DNA from: Pseudorasbora parva
Lineage: Eukaryota; Chordata; Actinopteri; Cypriniformes; Gobionidae
DNA length: 64,000 nt
Assembly (NCBI RefSeq): GCF_024679245.1
Contig: NC_090187.1
Coordinates: 25,520,495 to 25,584,494, forward strand
Direction: 5' to 3'
Below, in pieces: positions 1-12,200 of this stretch. The notes under the pieces are model-generated. The model was not told the origin of the DNA. It saw nothing but the letters and a program-made list of their open reading frames with translations, and made no database searches. Both the position numbers and the translations under genes were made by a program. Position 1 is the stretch's first letter. Each line of letters begins with the position of its first letter.

Positions 1-1088
1 CTCTGCTGTAGCTCACGACTCCACTTAAAGCGCACATCACCAAACGCACGCAGTGGCATCAGAACCCCGAGCAGCCTGTCATCTACGATTACAGTTTGCC
101 GTTCACTGGGCGGGTGCTGCTGCCATATCCGCTCGAGCTCGGTTACATTGGCAGCGTTGTGGTCTTGTGTGAGTGGAAGAGCGCTCCAGCTCCCGTCATC
201 CTCCTGGACACCCAACACTGCCCGGCAGTCTCCTGCATTTGCAACATGCACACCCCCTAGTCCAATGTAAGCCACACAAGCTGTGCAACCAGCGAAGGCG
301 GCCTGGATGGCCGTGTTCCGCATCAAGTCATTTGCGAGGTGCACTTGTGCCTCAAGGGAAAGATCCGTGTCCAGTCGCTGGAATGCATAGCTGAGAGCAT
401 CAGCAGGGCGCATGCCGTCCCCGTGTTCTTCACTTGCCAAAAGCTCCTGCCAGTAAACACGCAAATGATTGACGTAGAGGGCTGCTGACTCCCTGTAGTT
501 GTAGTCATTATGGTGCTTATACCACTGCAGGATGGGCGGCACGGGTCGTAAGGTTTCCATGGCGGCCTCTAGATCCTCCAGGACAGACTCTGCCATCATC
601 GCAACAGCAATGTAATAAGGCAGGCGCTCGCTGACCGCTTGAGCACACGCATGTCCGCCATGTCCATCAAACACACCAAAAAGCATGCCACGAGTCTGCA
701 AGCAGTGGGCGCTGCTGCGTCGGTCCTCTAATGGAGTGTTGGCTGAGAGCTGGTTACTCTCAAACCTCAGAACTGGACTAGGACCACCACGGCCATCAAA
801 TTCTGGAATACGAACAGACTGCTCGTTAGCACGCAAAATAGCATTGATCTGCAGCCGGCTCAACTGGAAGTTCATTTCATGTCTTGGAGTGCACAGCGCG
901 TTCTCTCCTTCCTGTCCTGAGCTTCCATCTGATCGACCACTACGAGAGGAGAAGCTCTGGGCTTGGGAAGAGAACAGACAGGTTCTAGACAGTGTATCAG
1001 GTAAAACATGCTGGCCGGCTGCAGAGAAACGGGACAGAAGTCGTCCGCCAGTGTAAAAGAGAAGTCTTGAATGCAAATAGCCAGACAT
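1..1088 (-). CDS. pdp2: Pyruvate dehydrogenase phosphatase catalytic subunit 2, 5' part of CDS (runs off left edge)
   Basis: A PP2C-family Mg/Mn-dependent phosphatase that in mitochondria dephosphorylates and reactivates the pyruvate dehydrogenase E1 alpha subunit. The minus strand is open from an ATG at 1088 to position 1, about 362 codons, with the C-terminus outside the window. The conserved VLRFESNQL segment comes first, then the metal-binding FGVFDGHGGHAC motif near position 680, then AVSERLPYYIAVA, HLRVYWQELL, SYAFQRLDTDLSLEAQ, HVANAGDCRAVLGVQEDDGS and DRLLGVLMPLRAFGDV. HVANAGDCRA and the VYWQELL region fit PDP2 better than PDP1. The region before VLRFES is basic and serine-rich, as expected for a mitochondrial presequence, and is the least conserved part. 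A 3' splice site (TTTTCCCAG) lies at about 1130, so 1129-1089 is 5' UTR of the same exon. Confident on family, fairly confident on paralogue. Confidence 0.9.
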   Translation of the reverse strand, partial: MSGYLHSRLLFYTGGRLLSRFSAAGQHVLPDTLSRTCLFSSQAQSFSSRSGRSDGSSGQEGENALCTPRHEMNFQLSRLQINAILRANEQSVRIPEFDGRGGPSPVLRFESNQLSANTPLEDRRSSAHCLQTRGMLFGVFDGHGGHACAQAVSERLPYYIAVAMMAESVLEDLEAAMETLRPVPPILQWYKHHNDYNYRESAALYVNHLRVYWQELLASEEHGDGMRPADALSYAFQRLDTDLSLEAQVHLANDLMRNTAIQAAFAGCTACVAYIGLGGVHVANAGDCRAVLGVQEDDGSWSALPLTQDHNAANVTELERIWQQHPPSERQTVIVDDRLLGVLMPLRAFGDVRFKWSRELQQ

Positions 1089-1607
1089 TACTGCCTGGAT
1101 GCAGTGATTGAAGCAGTCTACACCAGCATCTGGGAAAACACAATGTGAGATCTCAGTATTTGGTAACATACAGTTTTAAATTGAAATCACAATAAATTAA
1201 TAGCAATACGTTGTGCATAGGTGCAGAAATAGAGGTTTTACAGGCTCACGTCAGTAAAGTAACCAACAATGATTATGAAAATCAATACACAACACAGTTA
1301 CTATTCCAACTCTTAAATCAAGCAAGACCTTAAAACTATAGATATGTCTGTAATGTTATAAATCTAACATCCACCAAATAAAATCTATATAGGCCTACGT
1401 ATAAACACAGTGTACTTCTAAACCATGATTTTACAGTGAAACTAGCTTTACAAGCTAGCATGCCGGCAAATATGATGGTTATTTTTACATTTAAATTATG
1501 TTTGTCTGCAGATTTGTGTAATTTAATACATATGCTGGAACTGTCAAAGAAACAATTGTCTCAAAGAGCAGCTTATATTATTGAAATGCTGAGTCAAAAA
1601 GACATAC

Positions 1608-1700
1608 CTGACACCGCTCTCCGAGAGATCTTCTTCTGGTTTTCAGTTCCATCGCAGCAGGTTGCAACAATGCAGCTCCCATCGCCCCCTACAGTCCTGT
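1608..1700 (-). other. pdp2: Probable 5' untranslated exon of pdp2
   Basis: On the minus strand a good donor (CAG|GTATGT) ends at 1608. It would splice to the acceptor at about 1130 upstream of the pdp2 start codon. The sequence before the donor is short, GC-richer than its surroundings and has no long ORF. The transcription start is not visible, so the right edge is a guess. Confidence 0.45.
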
Positions 1701-2241
1701 GTGTTCTCAAAATTTCACAGATTCACTCTTTTTCTTTCGTTTTTAAACACTGTATTTTCATAACTAAACGTATATACACATACATATGCGTCCAAAATAA
1801 ATAATATAAAAATAAATCAATGCGATTTTATGAATTATGTGGTTTTCTCAAATCACGTGATTAAAAAAAAGCATAGAGCGGGAATATGATTTTCTTCCGT
1901 TGAAATGTCGTTAATCAATAAGTAAAATTAATGCGTGACCAGAAGGATTTTAACCCCTCTAGACTAATCAACATTAATAAAACATAAAAAATTCTTTAGG
2001 GTCGTCGTCCGTGGATACGTTATGATGTAAGCGACAAAAACACTTCAAGTAACGTACGTATTGTGGCGTCCAGTGAAGTTGAAAAAATATTTTTTACTTT
2101 TATTTATTACTATTTACTTACTCTTATGTTAACCATATTCTAACAACTTTTGTATTTTTTGCATTGTTATATTTGTTTTGCAGGATATATAGTGACACCT
2201 TGAACGCACTGGTGAAAAGGAGGAGTCCAATAAAATGAAAA
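1701..2241. promoter_or_regulatory. Shared intergenic region between head-to-head pdp2 and terb1
   Basis: About 0.5 kb separates the likely first exon of pdp2 (minus) from the start codon of terb1 (plus), so both promoters must lie here or overlap it. The segment 1990-2080 carries several CpGs in otherwise AT-rich DNA. No TATA box is clearly placed. Promoter function is inferred from position only. Confidence 0.4.
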
Positions 2242-3004
2242 ATGGAAGGTCAGCATCATATCATAACAGAATATAAGTTTAATTTTATAAAACAATATGA
2301 TAACTTTCATTAACAACATTAGCAAACACAATGACATAACATAGATAGATCTCAGGCAGTCAAGTCCCTATGCAGCTGACAAATGCATTTCTAAATAAAA
2401 TGTATTGGATACTTGTGGGCACTATTGATCTGTAAATAATTATGTAACGTTAATGTTTTAATGACTAATGAATTTTTTTGAGGTTATTAGTAAAATGTTT
2501 TAGTTACCGTCTATGGTTTGTTTTCTGTTAAAATGCTGTAAGTGGCAACATATTTTTATATTATATTGTGTTTTATTGCATAGTACCCATCTATTGTATT
2601 TTGCTGTGCAAGCTAAATTATTCAACTGTGTTCACGTTTTTAGCAACCAAGACAGATTTGCGTCTGTTACTGGAATGTCTGAAATACCAGATGAAATGGC
2701 CTGGCTCACAGAAACAAGCGCTTCTCACTATCATCTCAATCTGCAAACAAAATGGTATGATTTACACAAAAATATGACCTGCCTCAAACAAACATGAAAA
2801 TATCTGGCTTTAACAACACTTTTGATTGTATTTAATGATTTCTCCGTATCAGATCAGTATGTGGAGTTCTTCAGAGAAATAGGAGGAATTTCCTTCATCT
2901 ATAACCTGTCAAAGTCTAGCACATTCTCTCAAGTTAAAGAGACAGCTCTATTTACACTTGCATCCTTAGCTGAATTGCAAGGTATGTAGCAGTGTGTGTG
3001 TGTT

Positions 3005-3080
<76 letters not shown>

Positions 3081-3222
3081 GTATAATTATTATGTATATA
3101 TAAATAAACACATACATGTATATATTTAAGAAAAATATGTATATATTATATACGAAAGATATACACAGTAGATACAAACTTTTATTTTCGATACGATTAA
3201 TCACAATACATTTTTTCCCCAG

Positions 3223-3292
<70 letters not shown>

Positions 3293-6200
3293 TTATATAT
3301 TTATATATAATATTTAACTGTATGGATTTTCTCCCTACAGAGAGCTGTAAACAGATACTGTGCAGAGAGGAGACATTTCGTGACTTAGCGCAGCATTTGG
3401 AACAGAAAATGCCACTTACGGAGAAAAGAGTAGCGGTGTACATGCTGTCTGTATTGGTTGCCAACAACAGTAAGATTCACCATAATCCATGATGGATTCA
3501 CCATCATTCACAGGTTGACAGTTCACAAATGGTTTGTGTATCTGTGTTTTGTGTTCCAGGATGTGGACAGACTCTTGCTAAGACCTCAAGGTGTATCGAA
3601 ACCTTGCTTAGTTTGTTTAGGTATGCATTGTTATCTGCCATTATTTCATATCTTTAATACCTTTACATTTAAATCTGTGATGTCACATGATCGCCTGAAT
3701 GGCATTACAGCGAAACTGTGAACAAGTAATAAGTGAAGTGTAGAAGGCCATCTGCATAATGTTAAAACAGTTTTATACCAATTAACACCTATATTGAGGA
3801 AAATCCTGTGGAGAATACTTCACAATATGTTGATAATAATAAATGTCAAGAATGAAGCCATCCTGAATGGCAAAGCATCATCAATGGAAAGTAAACTGGG
3901 GATTGATTAGCCAAAAATATAAATCCTGTCAACATTTATTCACCATCATAAGATTTTTTTTTGGTCCATCAATATAATGAAAATTTGTATGGACAAAAAA
4001 AAGTTTTTTCAATATATTTAATGTTGTGTTCCTCATAAGAGAAAGTAATGCAGGTTTGGAAAAAAATGAGGGGGAGTATTTCATATATTTGGTGATCTAT
4101 CCTTTTAAGTCGCCAAGACAATGTCCTGGATAAATGAAAACATTCCCAAACAAAATGCAATACACTCCCCTACTTGGTGTGGAAGAGGAACATTTCAAAC
4201 ACTGTCTAGTGTTTGTTAAAGTGATTCACAGAAGTCCAGATAAACATCTGGAAACTCACTTAAATACTCCTTAGTTGCTCGACAGGACTAGAATTCAGTT
4301 TTTCTTTCTTATGCCACTTTTCAGGCATAGTTTTCCAGATCCTAATGACTCTTATGAGCAGCTGCAGTTGTGGGCCACCGTGTCTAGTGCTCTCTGTGGC
4401 TGTGTCAACAACCCTCAGAATGGTATGGTTATGTTCTCTATCCATTCTCTACCCATTTACCATCATGAAACCCCAAACGGTTATGAAGATTGAGAGAGAT
4501 TTTTCTGCATACATGCAAATGAACAATTTCACAATATTTTAATGTATTTGTTTGTGACAGAGGAGAATCAGAACATATGTATGCATGTGTTTCCCCTGGT
4601 GAAGACCTGGCTGCAGGAAGTGGCATTGCCTAGGAACGAGCTGGCACAGCCTATATGCTCATTCATTGGCATGACTGTGGCAAACAACTGTGAGCACAAA
4701 ATAACACATAATGGCGCCGTATGTGCTAATTTTCCCATCTCATGTGAATATGTGTTTTTCAGCTTGTGCTCAGGAGTATTTTGTGTCAGTGGGAGGCCTG
4801 AATTCACTCTCAGACACTCTTAGCAGAGTTTTGTCTCAGTCGGCACACAATGCTGCTGCTTGTAAGATGGCCACGGTTATCATTAAAACACTGTCTGCCT
4901 GCATCTCCAACAATGGTAAGAGTAATGCATGCACACCCCAAGAGAACCATATTGGGTTGTTTTAAATCCTCCTGATTCCTCTATTTTCCCTTTCTTTCTC
5001 AGAGCAGTTGGTGTCCTCTTTATCAGAGTTGAGGGTTATTCCAGGGCTGTTGTGTCTTTTGTCCAGCCCAAACCTTGACCAACAAGACCAGCTTGCCGTG
5101 GTGCTGACGATTGGACACCTCACGGATGCATGTGGTGAGTGTGTGGGTAAAATACATTCTTCTACGAGTACAAAAATAATATGCTTTGCAACAAAAAAAT
5201 TAAAAAGTATTTTTAAGTATGTAGTAAGAGCAGGCATTGGGACGTCATGAAATTGCTTTTTGATGATTCATACAACATATCAAACCTCTTGTGTGTGGGA
5301 TTGCCCTGATGCCTACTTCAATAACTTATCAGAAACAACTCTGTCTGGGAACCTTTAAATTACTATAATGATAATATTATAATTTGTGATAGACCAATCT
5401 TAATCTACCGTTCTATATGGCAGTATGCAGATTGGGAATCAGGGTTGCATTCAGCTCATGCATGAGCAAAGCTCCAGTATATTAGTGCTTGCAAAGTGAA
5501 CTCCAGATTCAAATTCCTGTTACTTTATTATCATTCTCAACAAATTTCTGCAGTGTAGCCCAATGCACTTGAAGGTTAAACTTTAAGCAAACTAAGCAAC
5601 TTTTGGCAAACTAATGCCAAATTTAAACCAGCTTTTTATTGTTACCATGTCGGTAGTATACACTAGTAAATTAATATTGTGTACTCTTGTTCCCCATTAC
5701 CCACATCCAGATATCCAATAAAACAGCCAATCAGAATGTATCCTGCTTTAAAGAGCTTGAGCATTTAAAGTGACAGATGACAAATCTGTAGTGTGTGCTT
5801 GGAATAAACAGAACAATATTGTGCATTGGTGTTGATGCTAACGTAGTTATTGTTATGTATATACTTATAGTTAAGTTCACCCAAAAATGATATGAAATAA
5901 TGATATGAAAATGTACACTCAAACCTAGGTGTATACAACTTTCTTTTAGAATTATATATATATTTTTGAAGACCCAAAAAATGCATTCATCCATCATAAA
6001 AGTAATCCATATGACTCCAAGAGGTTAATAAAGGCCTTCTGAAGCAAAGCAGTTATTTAAATATAAACAAATACCAAATATTTTTGGGTGAACTAACTCT
6101 TTAACACTGCAAATAATTAAACTTACACTGACAGTATTTGTTAAGACACCACTATAGCAGTGTATAGCAGTTTGTTTTGCCTCCTTTCAAGCACTGCCAT

Positions 6201-9200
6201 TTCCTTCGGGAAATGCAAATCTTGTATATTGTTGTAATTATTCTGTCTGTTCTCTGTCTATGCAGTAGAGCATCAATCTCAGTTGTTGTCGGCTGGAGGT
6301 TTGCCAATTATGATTTCGCTGCTTACTGAGGGCAGTGATGAAGAGGTCAGAAAGGCAGCTGTGTTCGTTCTGCACACCTGCAAAAGAATCAGTGAGTTTT
6401 TTTTTTTTTTTGTTTTTTTTACATGTTCACACTATATGGCTGTAGTTAGCTAGTAGAGATGGAAAAATAATTAGGTCCGGTTCTGTGGGGGTGTTTGAGG
6501 GAGCTATGAAAGCAAGAGCACCCTCGGTTGATACTGTCATAATATAATATTGACTAAACAGATTTGGTGAATGCTCCTGTACATATTTGTGTTTGCGCTC
6601 TGGAGAACGACTAATGTTTTTATTTACTATTACTTTACTGTTTTTGCAGCGGTGAGCAATGTAGCCAATAACAGATATTTTTGGTAATCTCTTAAACGCA
6701 GTGACCAATCGGGGTGTTTAAATTAGTCAGAATCCACTCACCAGTCAAAACACCAGTTTTTGTTCAGTACCAAGTTCTGCACACTCATGAATCCTCTCAT
6801 TAACAAGTGTAGACACAATGTAAATAAGATATTCATTGTGCAGTGAAGACACCTTCAATGAAAATTATGAAACTTTGTGAGATTGCAAAAATTAGATGAG
6901 TGACAGCTTTTTAGTGGTTATAAGGGGAGCTGTCTGCGTGCGTTCTAGGCAATATAATCCATTCAGAATTTGAATAAAAGTCCACACATAACAGTAGTAG
7001 AATAGCCTTTGGCTTGTTTATGTTATCAAGCCACTAATAAGGTTGCTAATGTTACACAAACTATGTTCCTGTTTGCCATCTCATAGTAAGACAACTGCCT
7101 TGTAACATCACACAGACATATAAACAACATTAAAAACTTGATTTTTATCACAGAGGGTCTTTAATGTCCTGCTTCTCTTAAACTTTGGTTCATAAGGATT
7201 TGACATTTATTTTCCTTTCCCACTTAGCTGAATCATTAGGCCCAGGCATGTCCAACATGGATCTGCAGGAATCTGACATAGAGAGACACTGGCAGTCAGC
7301 TGAAGAAATCCTCCATAGAATACAGGATCTAGAGAAAAAGGTATTTGTGAATGTATATAATTTCACCAGTTTGCACGGCTATTGTGTGCCCAAGTTAAGA
7401 TGATGCATCTGTTAAGATACCTTTTTAAGCTTTATCACAAGACCATTCTTTTGTCCAAATTGCTTTAACCAATTCTTATGACACAAAATACAAAATGTGA
7501 CTAAGAGCATTTCAGAGTCCACAAAGCCCTTTAGTTTTTAAATTTTTACTCAAGCATGCTTACATTTCAAAGTAAAGGAACATTGTGCTATGAATGCATT
7601 CTTACTCTTAACTTTTTCAGCCTAATTTTGTATCTCGATTCTCAGATGGGTGTGAAACTGTGGGAACGAGCTATTGAAAGCCAGCAGCACAGCATGCAGA
7701 GGTCGGCCTCATCTCTGGAATGTAATGAGGCAATGTGGGAGGGTTCTGTGATGCGAAAGGTCAAAGGTTACCATCGAGTATGTGATGAGTTGCTCACAAC
7801 TCCTGCAGGAAACCGAGAACATCCAATCACAAAGGAAATACTGTACAACCAAGAGAGCTTGGTGAGAATCACATACACATACAACTAATAATAATGTGTA
7901 AATAGTATTTAGCATTCTGGATCAGCAGTTTTAACAACAAAAAATTGTGTGTTTGTGTATGTGAGCAGCAGTGTGTCAGCTCTGAAGAGTGTTTGAGTCC
8001 TGTCATTCCCTTCGAAGGCTCTATCTGGGAAAGGGGCAAAGAAAGAGTGCATGAACAAATGAGAGAGAATGAGAGGAGTGATAACCAGCAGACAAAGAGA
8101 GAGAGAGATGAGAAAAAGAGAGACATGGAGAGGAAGTCTGACAGAGTGGCGAAGAGATTAAAGATGATGAATTTAGACTCAGATCCTAAACGTATCCAGC
8201 ACTGCAGTAGGGACGGCAGAGATACACAGGGGTAAAATTAATTAGAGTTTTGCTAATTGGTTTTAGTTGATACACTGTTTCATTACATGTTATTTGACTA
8301 ACTAAATCATTCAAATCAATATCTTTAAAAAAAATTTTGTTAACTTGTGGTCAGAAAATGTGGTACATGTAGTACAGTATGACTTATTCTTGCTTTCCTC
8401 ATTCCTAGTTGTTTTATTCATGATTAGAATGCTCACATTTAATCCAGATTCACATAAAGCATTTCATGTCAATGACTTTTCAAGAAAAAAAAAAAAAAAA
8501 AAAAAAAAAAAATGACTTTTCAAGACAGTCAGTAAATTTTTCCTCCTTGAGGGAGTGACATTTCTCTCTCTGTTTTATTTTTCTTGGGTTTCAGCCCAGA
8601 TATTTTCAGACATCCTGATCCCATGAAGAGAAACCAGTGCACGCACACTCTCTCAGATGGTAAATCATCATGCTCTCTTTGTGCTAAATCACAGAAAACC
8701 TACAGATTTCCTACAGATTTATTTTAGTAATCAAGTTATTATTAGTTATTATTTGCTGTTCATTTGATGTTTTAGATAATTAATTTATGCTGCTTTCAGA
8801 TGAAATGTCTCTGTGCTCTGAGCTGTTAGACAGAGAAATTAACCGGTTTCTGAAGCCGCCCTCTCCCACTAAACCCAGCAATCTACGCTGTGCAGGTGCG
8901 TGTGTATAAATGCAAACGGCACATTTGATAATAAAGGCAATACATTCTGCCACTTTCTGGTTCTTTAGTACTCTCTTTTTGTCTCGCATCATATTAATTT
9001 TATCCATGCTGTCACATTCACACACATGCACCTTTTCCCTCTCCCAGGTTGTGTGAAACATATGAATGAGATGGACAGTCGTTCATTTGGCGGTGTGTTG
9101 CGTAGCTGCAGGTTTCAGTGTGACTTTCACTTGGTGCTACAAGAGGCTGAGGATCGATTCAAGAGAAGCCAGCAGTTAGAGAAGACTAGTCACATTTTAA

Positions 9201-12200
9201 CACATGCTCACATCAGCACACACGGCCAAAACAGAGATCAAAGCACACCCACTAATGGGGATAATAAGAGGAGCAACAGGGAAAAATACAGATTGAGTCA
9301 GCCACCATCAGACAGATGTAAGAGTCCGTCTTTCACAATGTCTTTGGGATTGTGGAGGAATGTGCACCTACCTAAAATGTTTAGAAAGTAGCTTTGATAG
9401 AACAAGACCTGGAGAACAAAACACACCCTCATTAGTTATATTTATCAATTTAGCAGATGCTTTCTTCCAAAACGACAAATGTTATAATTTATATTTTTAT
9501 ACCTATTATTCTGATTATCTATTTATATTTTACATACACATGGTATATTGGCCTTTTTTGTGTGTTTTGTGTTTCCTTTCTGCTCTGTAATTCGGTTTCT
9601 TTCTTTAGGTTTTAGGCTCACACCTTTGAGAAGGCCATGTGAAACATATGGTAAGATAAGTGTTCTGGATAAAAATGGATTGTAGTTCTTACTGTAGATG
9701 TGTCTCAGTCACTTTGAGTTTGATGAAGAGGGCAGTGGAATTTAGAGTTAAGGGATGTGGGGCATTCATAATATCTGTGCCACTATAAACATCTGCAAAC
9801 TGCTCTAAAGTTTGATAAACGCTGTGAGTGCATGCAAAGAACTGGGTTGTAATATTGAATAAGATTCTGTTCTGTAACACAAGACTCTCCTGTGCTTTCC
9901 ACTTTAGTCTATTCTGTTAAAATGTATTTCCATCTTTACTCTCGTTTTTCCCTTTGTGTCCTTTTTCCCTCAGTCTCACTTATTCCATTCCTTCCATTGC
10001 CGAGTTGTGGTCTCTGAGTGCTGTTCAGTTGTTCCTATGTGGCTTCTTTCCCATAACCTCAAAACTTGCTCACTTGACTTTCTAGAGATGTTCTCATTAT
10101 AATTGTCAAGTAAATGGTAACGTACCATCATCCAGTCATATCGCAAGTCTGGAAAGAGTGATCAGGACCCCAATGAAAAATTAACAAATTTACAGTTTAG
10201 CGGCCATTATGCAAAAGTATTTTACCAAACAATGCTCCAATTGACCAATCAGATTCAAGTATTCTAAAGAGCCATGTTTATTTCCGCTGGAAATTTCTGT
10301 TTATTTAAATTAAATTTAAGTTAAAACATTTTTTTATGTGCATCCTTGAAGGATCTTGATGGATAATTTACATTTTATTTTTAAAATGTGACATTTAGAT
10401 GAATGTAAATGTGTGCTGCACACTTTCCTTTCAATAACAAAATATAGTTGGAATTAATCATTTTTCTTTGCATTAAAGAGATCACCCAAAAATGAAAATT
10501 ACACCATGATTCACCCTCAAGCCATCCTAGGTGTATATAACATTCTTCTTATACATTGATGAATTATGAGTTATATTAAAAATTATTTACCTTCCATATA
10601 AAACTTATGAAAAAGAGCATAATTGGCACGACGTATAACATAGGCAAGATATACTTACTTTGTAGGTTGAATATGGAAGTTGGTCTGACAGAAGCTAGAT
10701 GTTTTACTTTATAAAATTTTAAATATGGTTATTTTTCCTACACAAACACATTGCGTCGTATGGTGCCGTATGGATTACTTTTATAATGAAAGGATGCACT
10801 TTTTTGGGCTTCAAATTTTGGGCTGCCATATAATGCTCATATACACCTATAGGATGGCTTGAGGGGGAGTAAATTATGGGATTATTTTCTTTAAAACATC
10901 AACATTACAATAAAGAATATCTCTTTCGGCATTATCCTGATCATTGTATAAGCATTTTTTTTCATCTCGGAATCACACATCCCTTTTTTCCTTCATAAAT
11001 GTTCCAAGTCCTTCACATAAAAATCAGTCCACAGGCTTTTATAGATAACCTAGTAAGTCTAGGAAAGTCTTGTTTTTTTAGTTTTCTTTACAAGCTGCTC
11101 ACATTGATAATAAAAAAGTGATTCATACATAAAAATTCTTAAATATAGCCCCTTTAAATGTAAAATATAATTATATTGTATTATTATTTTAAATTTGTAT
11201 TTTATTCATTTATACTAATAGTCTTCTTGATGCATAAATGTAACAAGTAAATGATAAAGATTTTGACTATTATTTAGACAAAGGAGTATATGTGTGTGAG
11301 AGAAATAAAAAGACGAATAGTTGGAGCATATGTGTAGGTAAGATGGCTAACTAGATTATGGCTCCCTGGGGGTTCTGATCTCTAGTTATTGAGCTGTTAC
11401 TATGGAGACTAGTCTGTTCTGTATCCCAGAACAAAGTCGTTAGGGATACAAGGATATGACCAGACACAAGCACACACTCTGTTGCACTAACAGGATCATG
11501 ACTTTGAAGTCCACACAATGTTTAATTTTAACAAAGATAAGTGTGTTCCAGTCTGCCAATGCACACAGTACACACAAAGTGTTTTGTCCTTCTCAAGAGT
11601 TGGTGGGGCGAATGTCCTTCATGGTGATAGAAAGTAGTCCTGATATAGTCCTGCTAAAGAACAGTATGTATTTGTTCTTCAGGTTACTAGTTCAGGGTTC
11701 AGTACTGTGTGCAGTTTCACAGTCTGCCCGTTAAATCATTCTAAAGATCAATATACCTCCCTGCTGTCCTGTGCGATTCTTACCATTTGTATTGCTTTTG
11801 CCGGCATGGACACGTTTTGAATGCTTTGGTTCTATTATTCAATTTGCTGCCTTGATTATTCTTGTTTTATTTTCTCTTAGGCCCAGACAAGCAAAAGAAC
11901 ATGGATCACAGACATCGGAAGAAATCCTCAGAATACTGCCTCCCAAAAAATGTATGGTACTGTTAGAATTAGGTGAAAGGATTATACCATGATTTTACAC
12001 TAACTTAACCTGCATTGAACCTGGAACATCCTATGCCATTTTAGATGTTCTGGCGGTCATACATTCTATAGGTTTATTTTTGTCATAATATTCTGAGCAG
12101 AATCAAAGAAACTGCTAAATTCCATAACTTGCTATTCCACTGAAACAGTTATAATATTTACTAAGCAGTAAATACGCCCGAACATCCCAATGACGGCTTG

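Noticed and set aside
685..1056. Plus-strand ORFs over 173-1056
   Set aside because: Antisense of the pdp2 coding exon.
3116..3467. ORFs across the TA/TG arrays (IYIYIY and THTHTH proteins)
   Set aside because: They are translations of dinucleotide repeats inside a terb1 intron.
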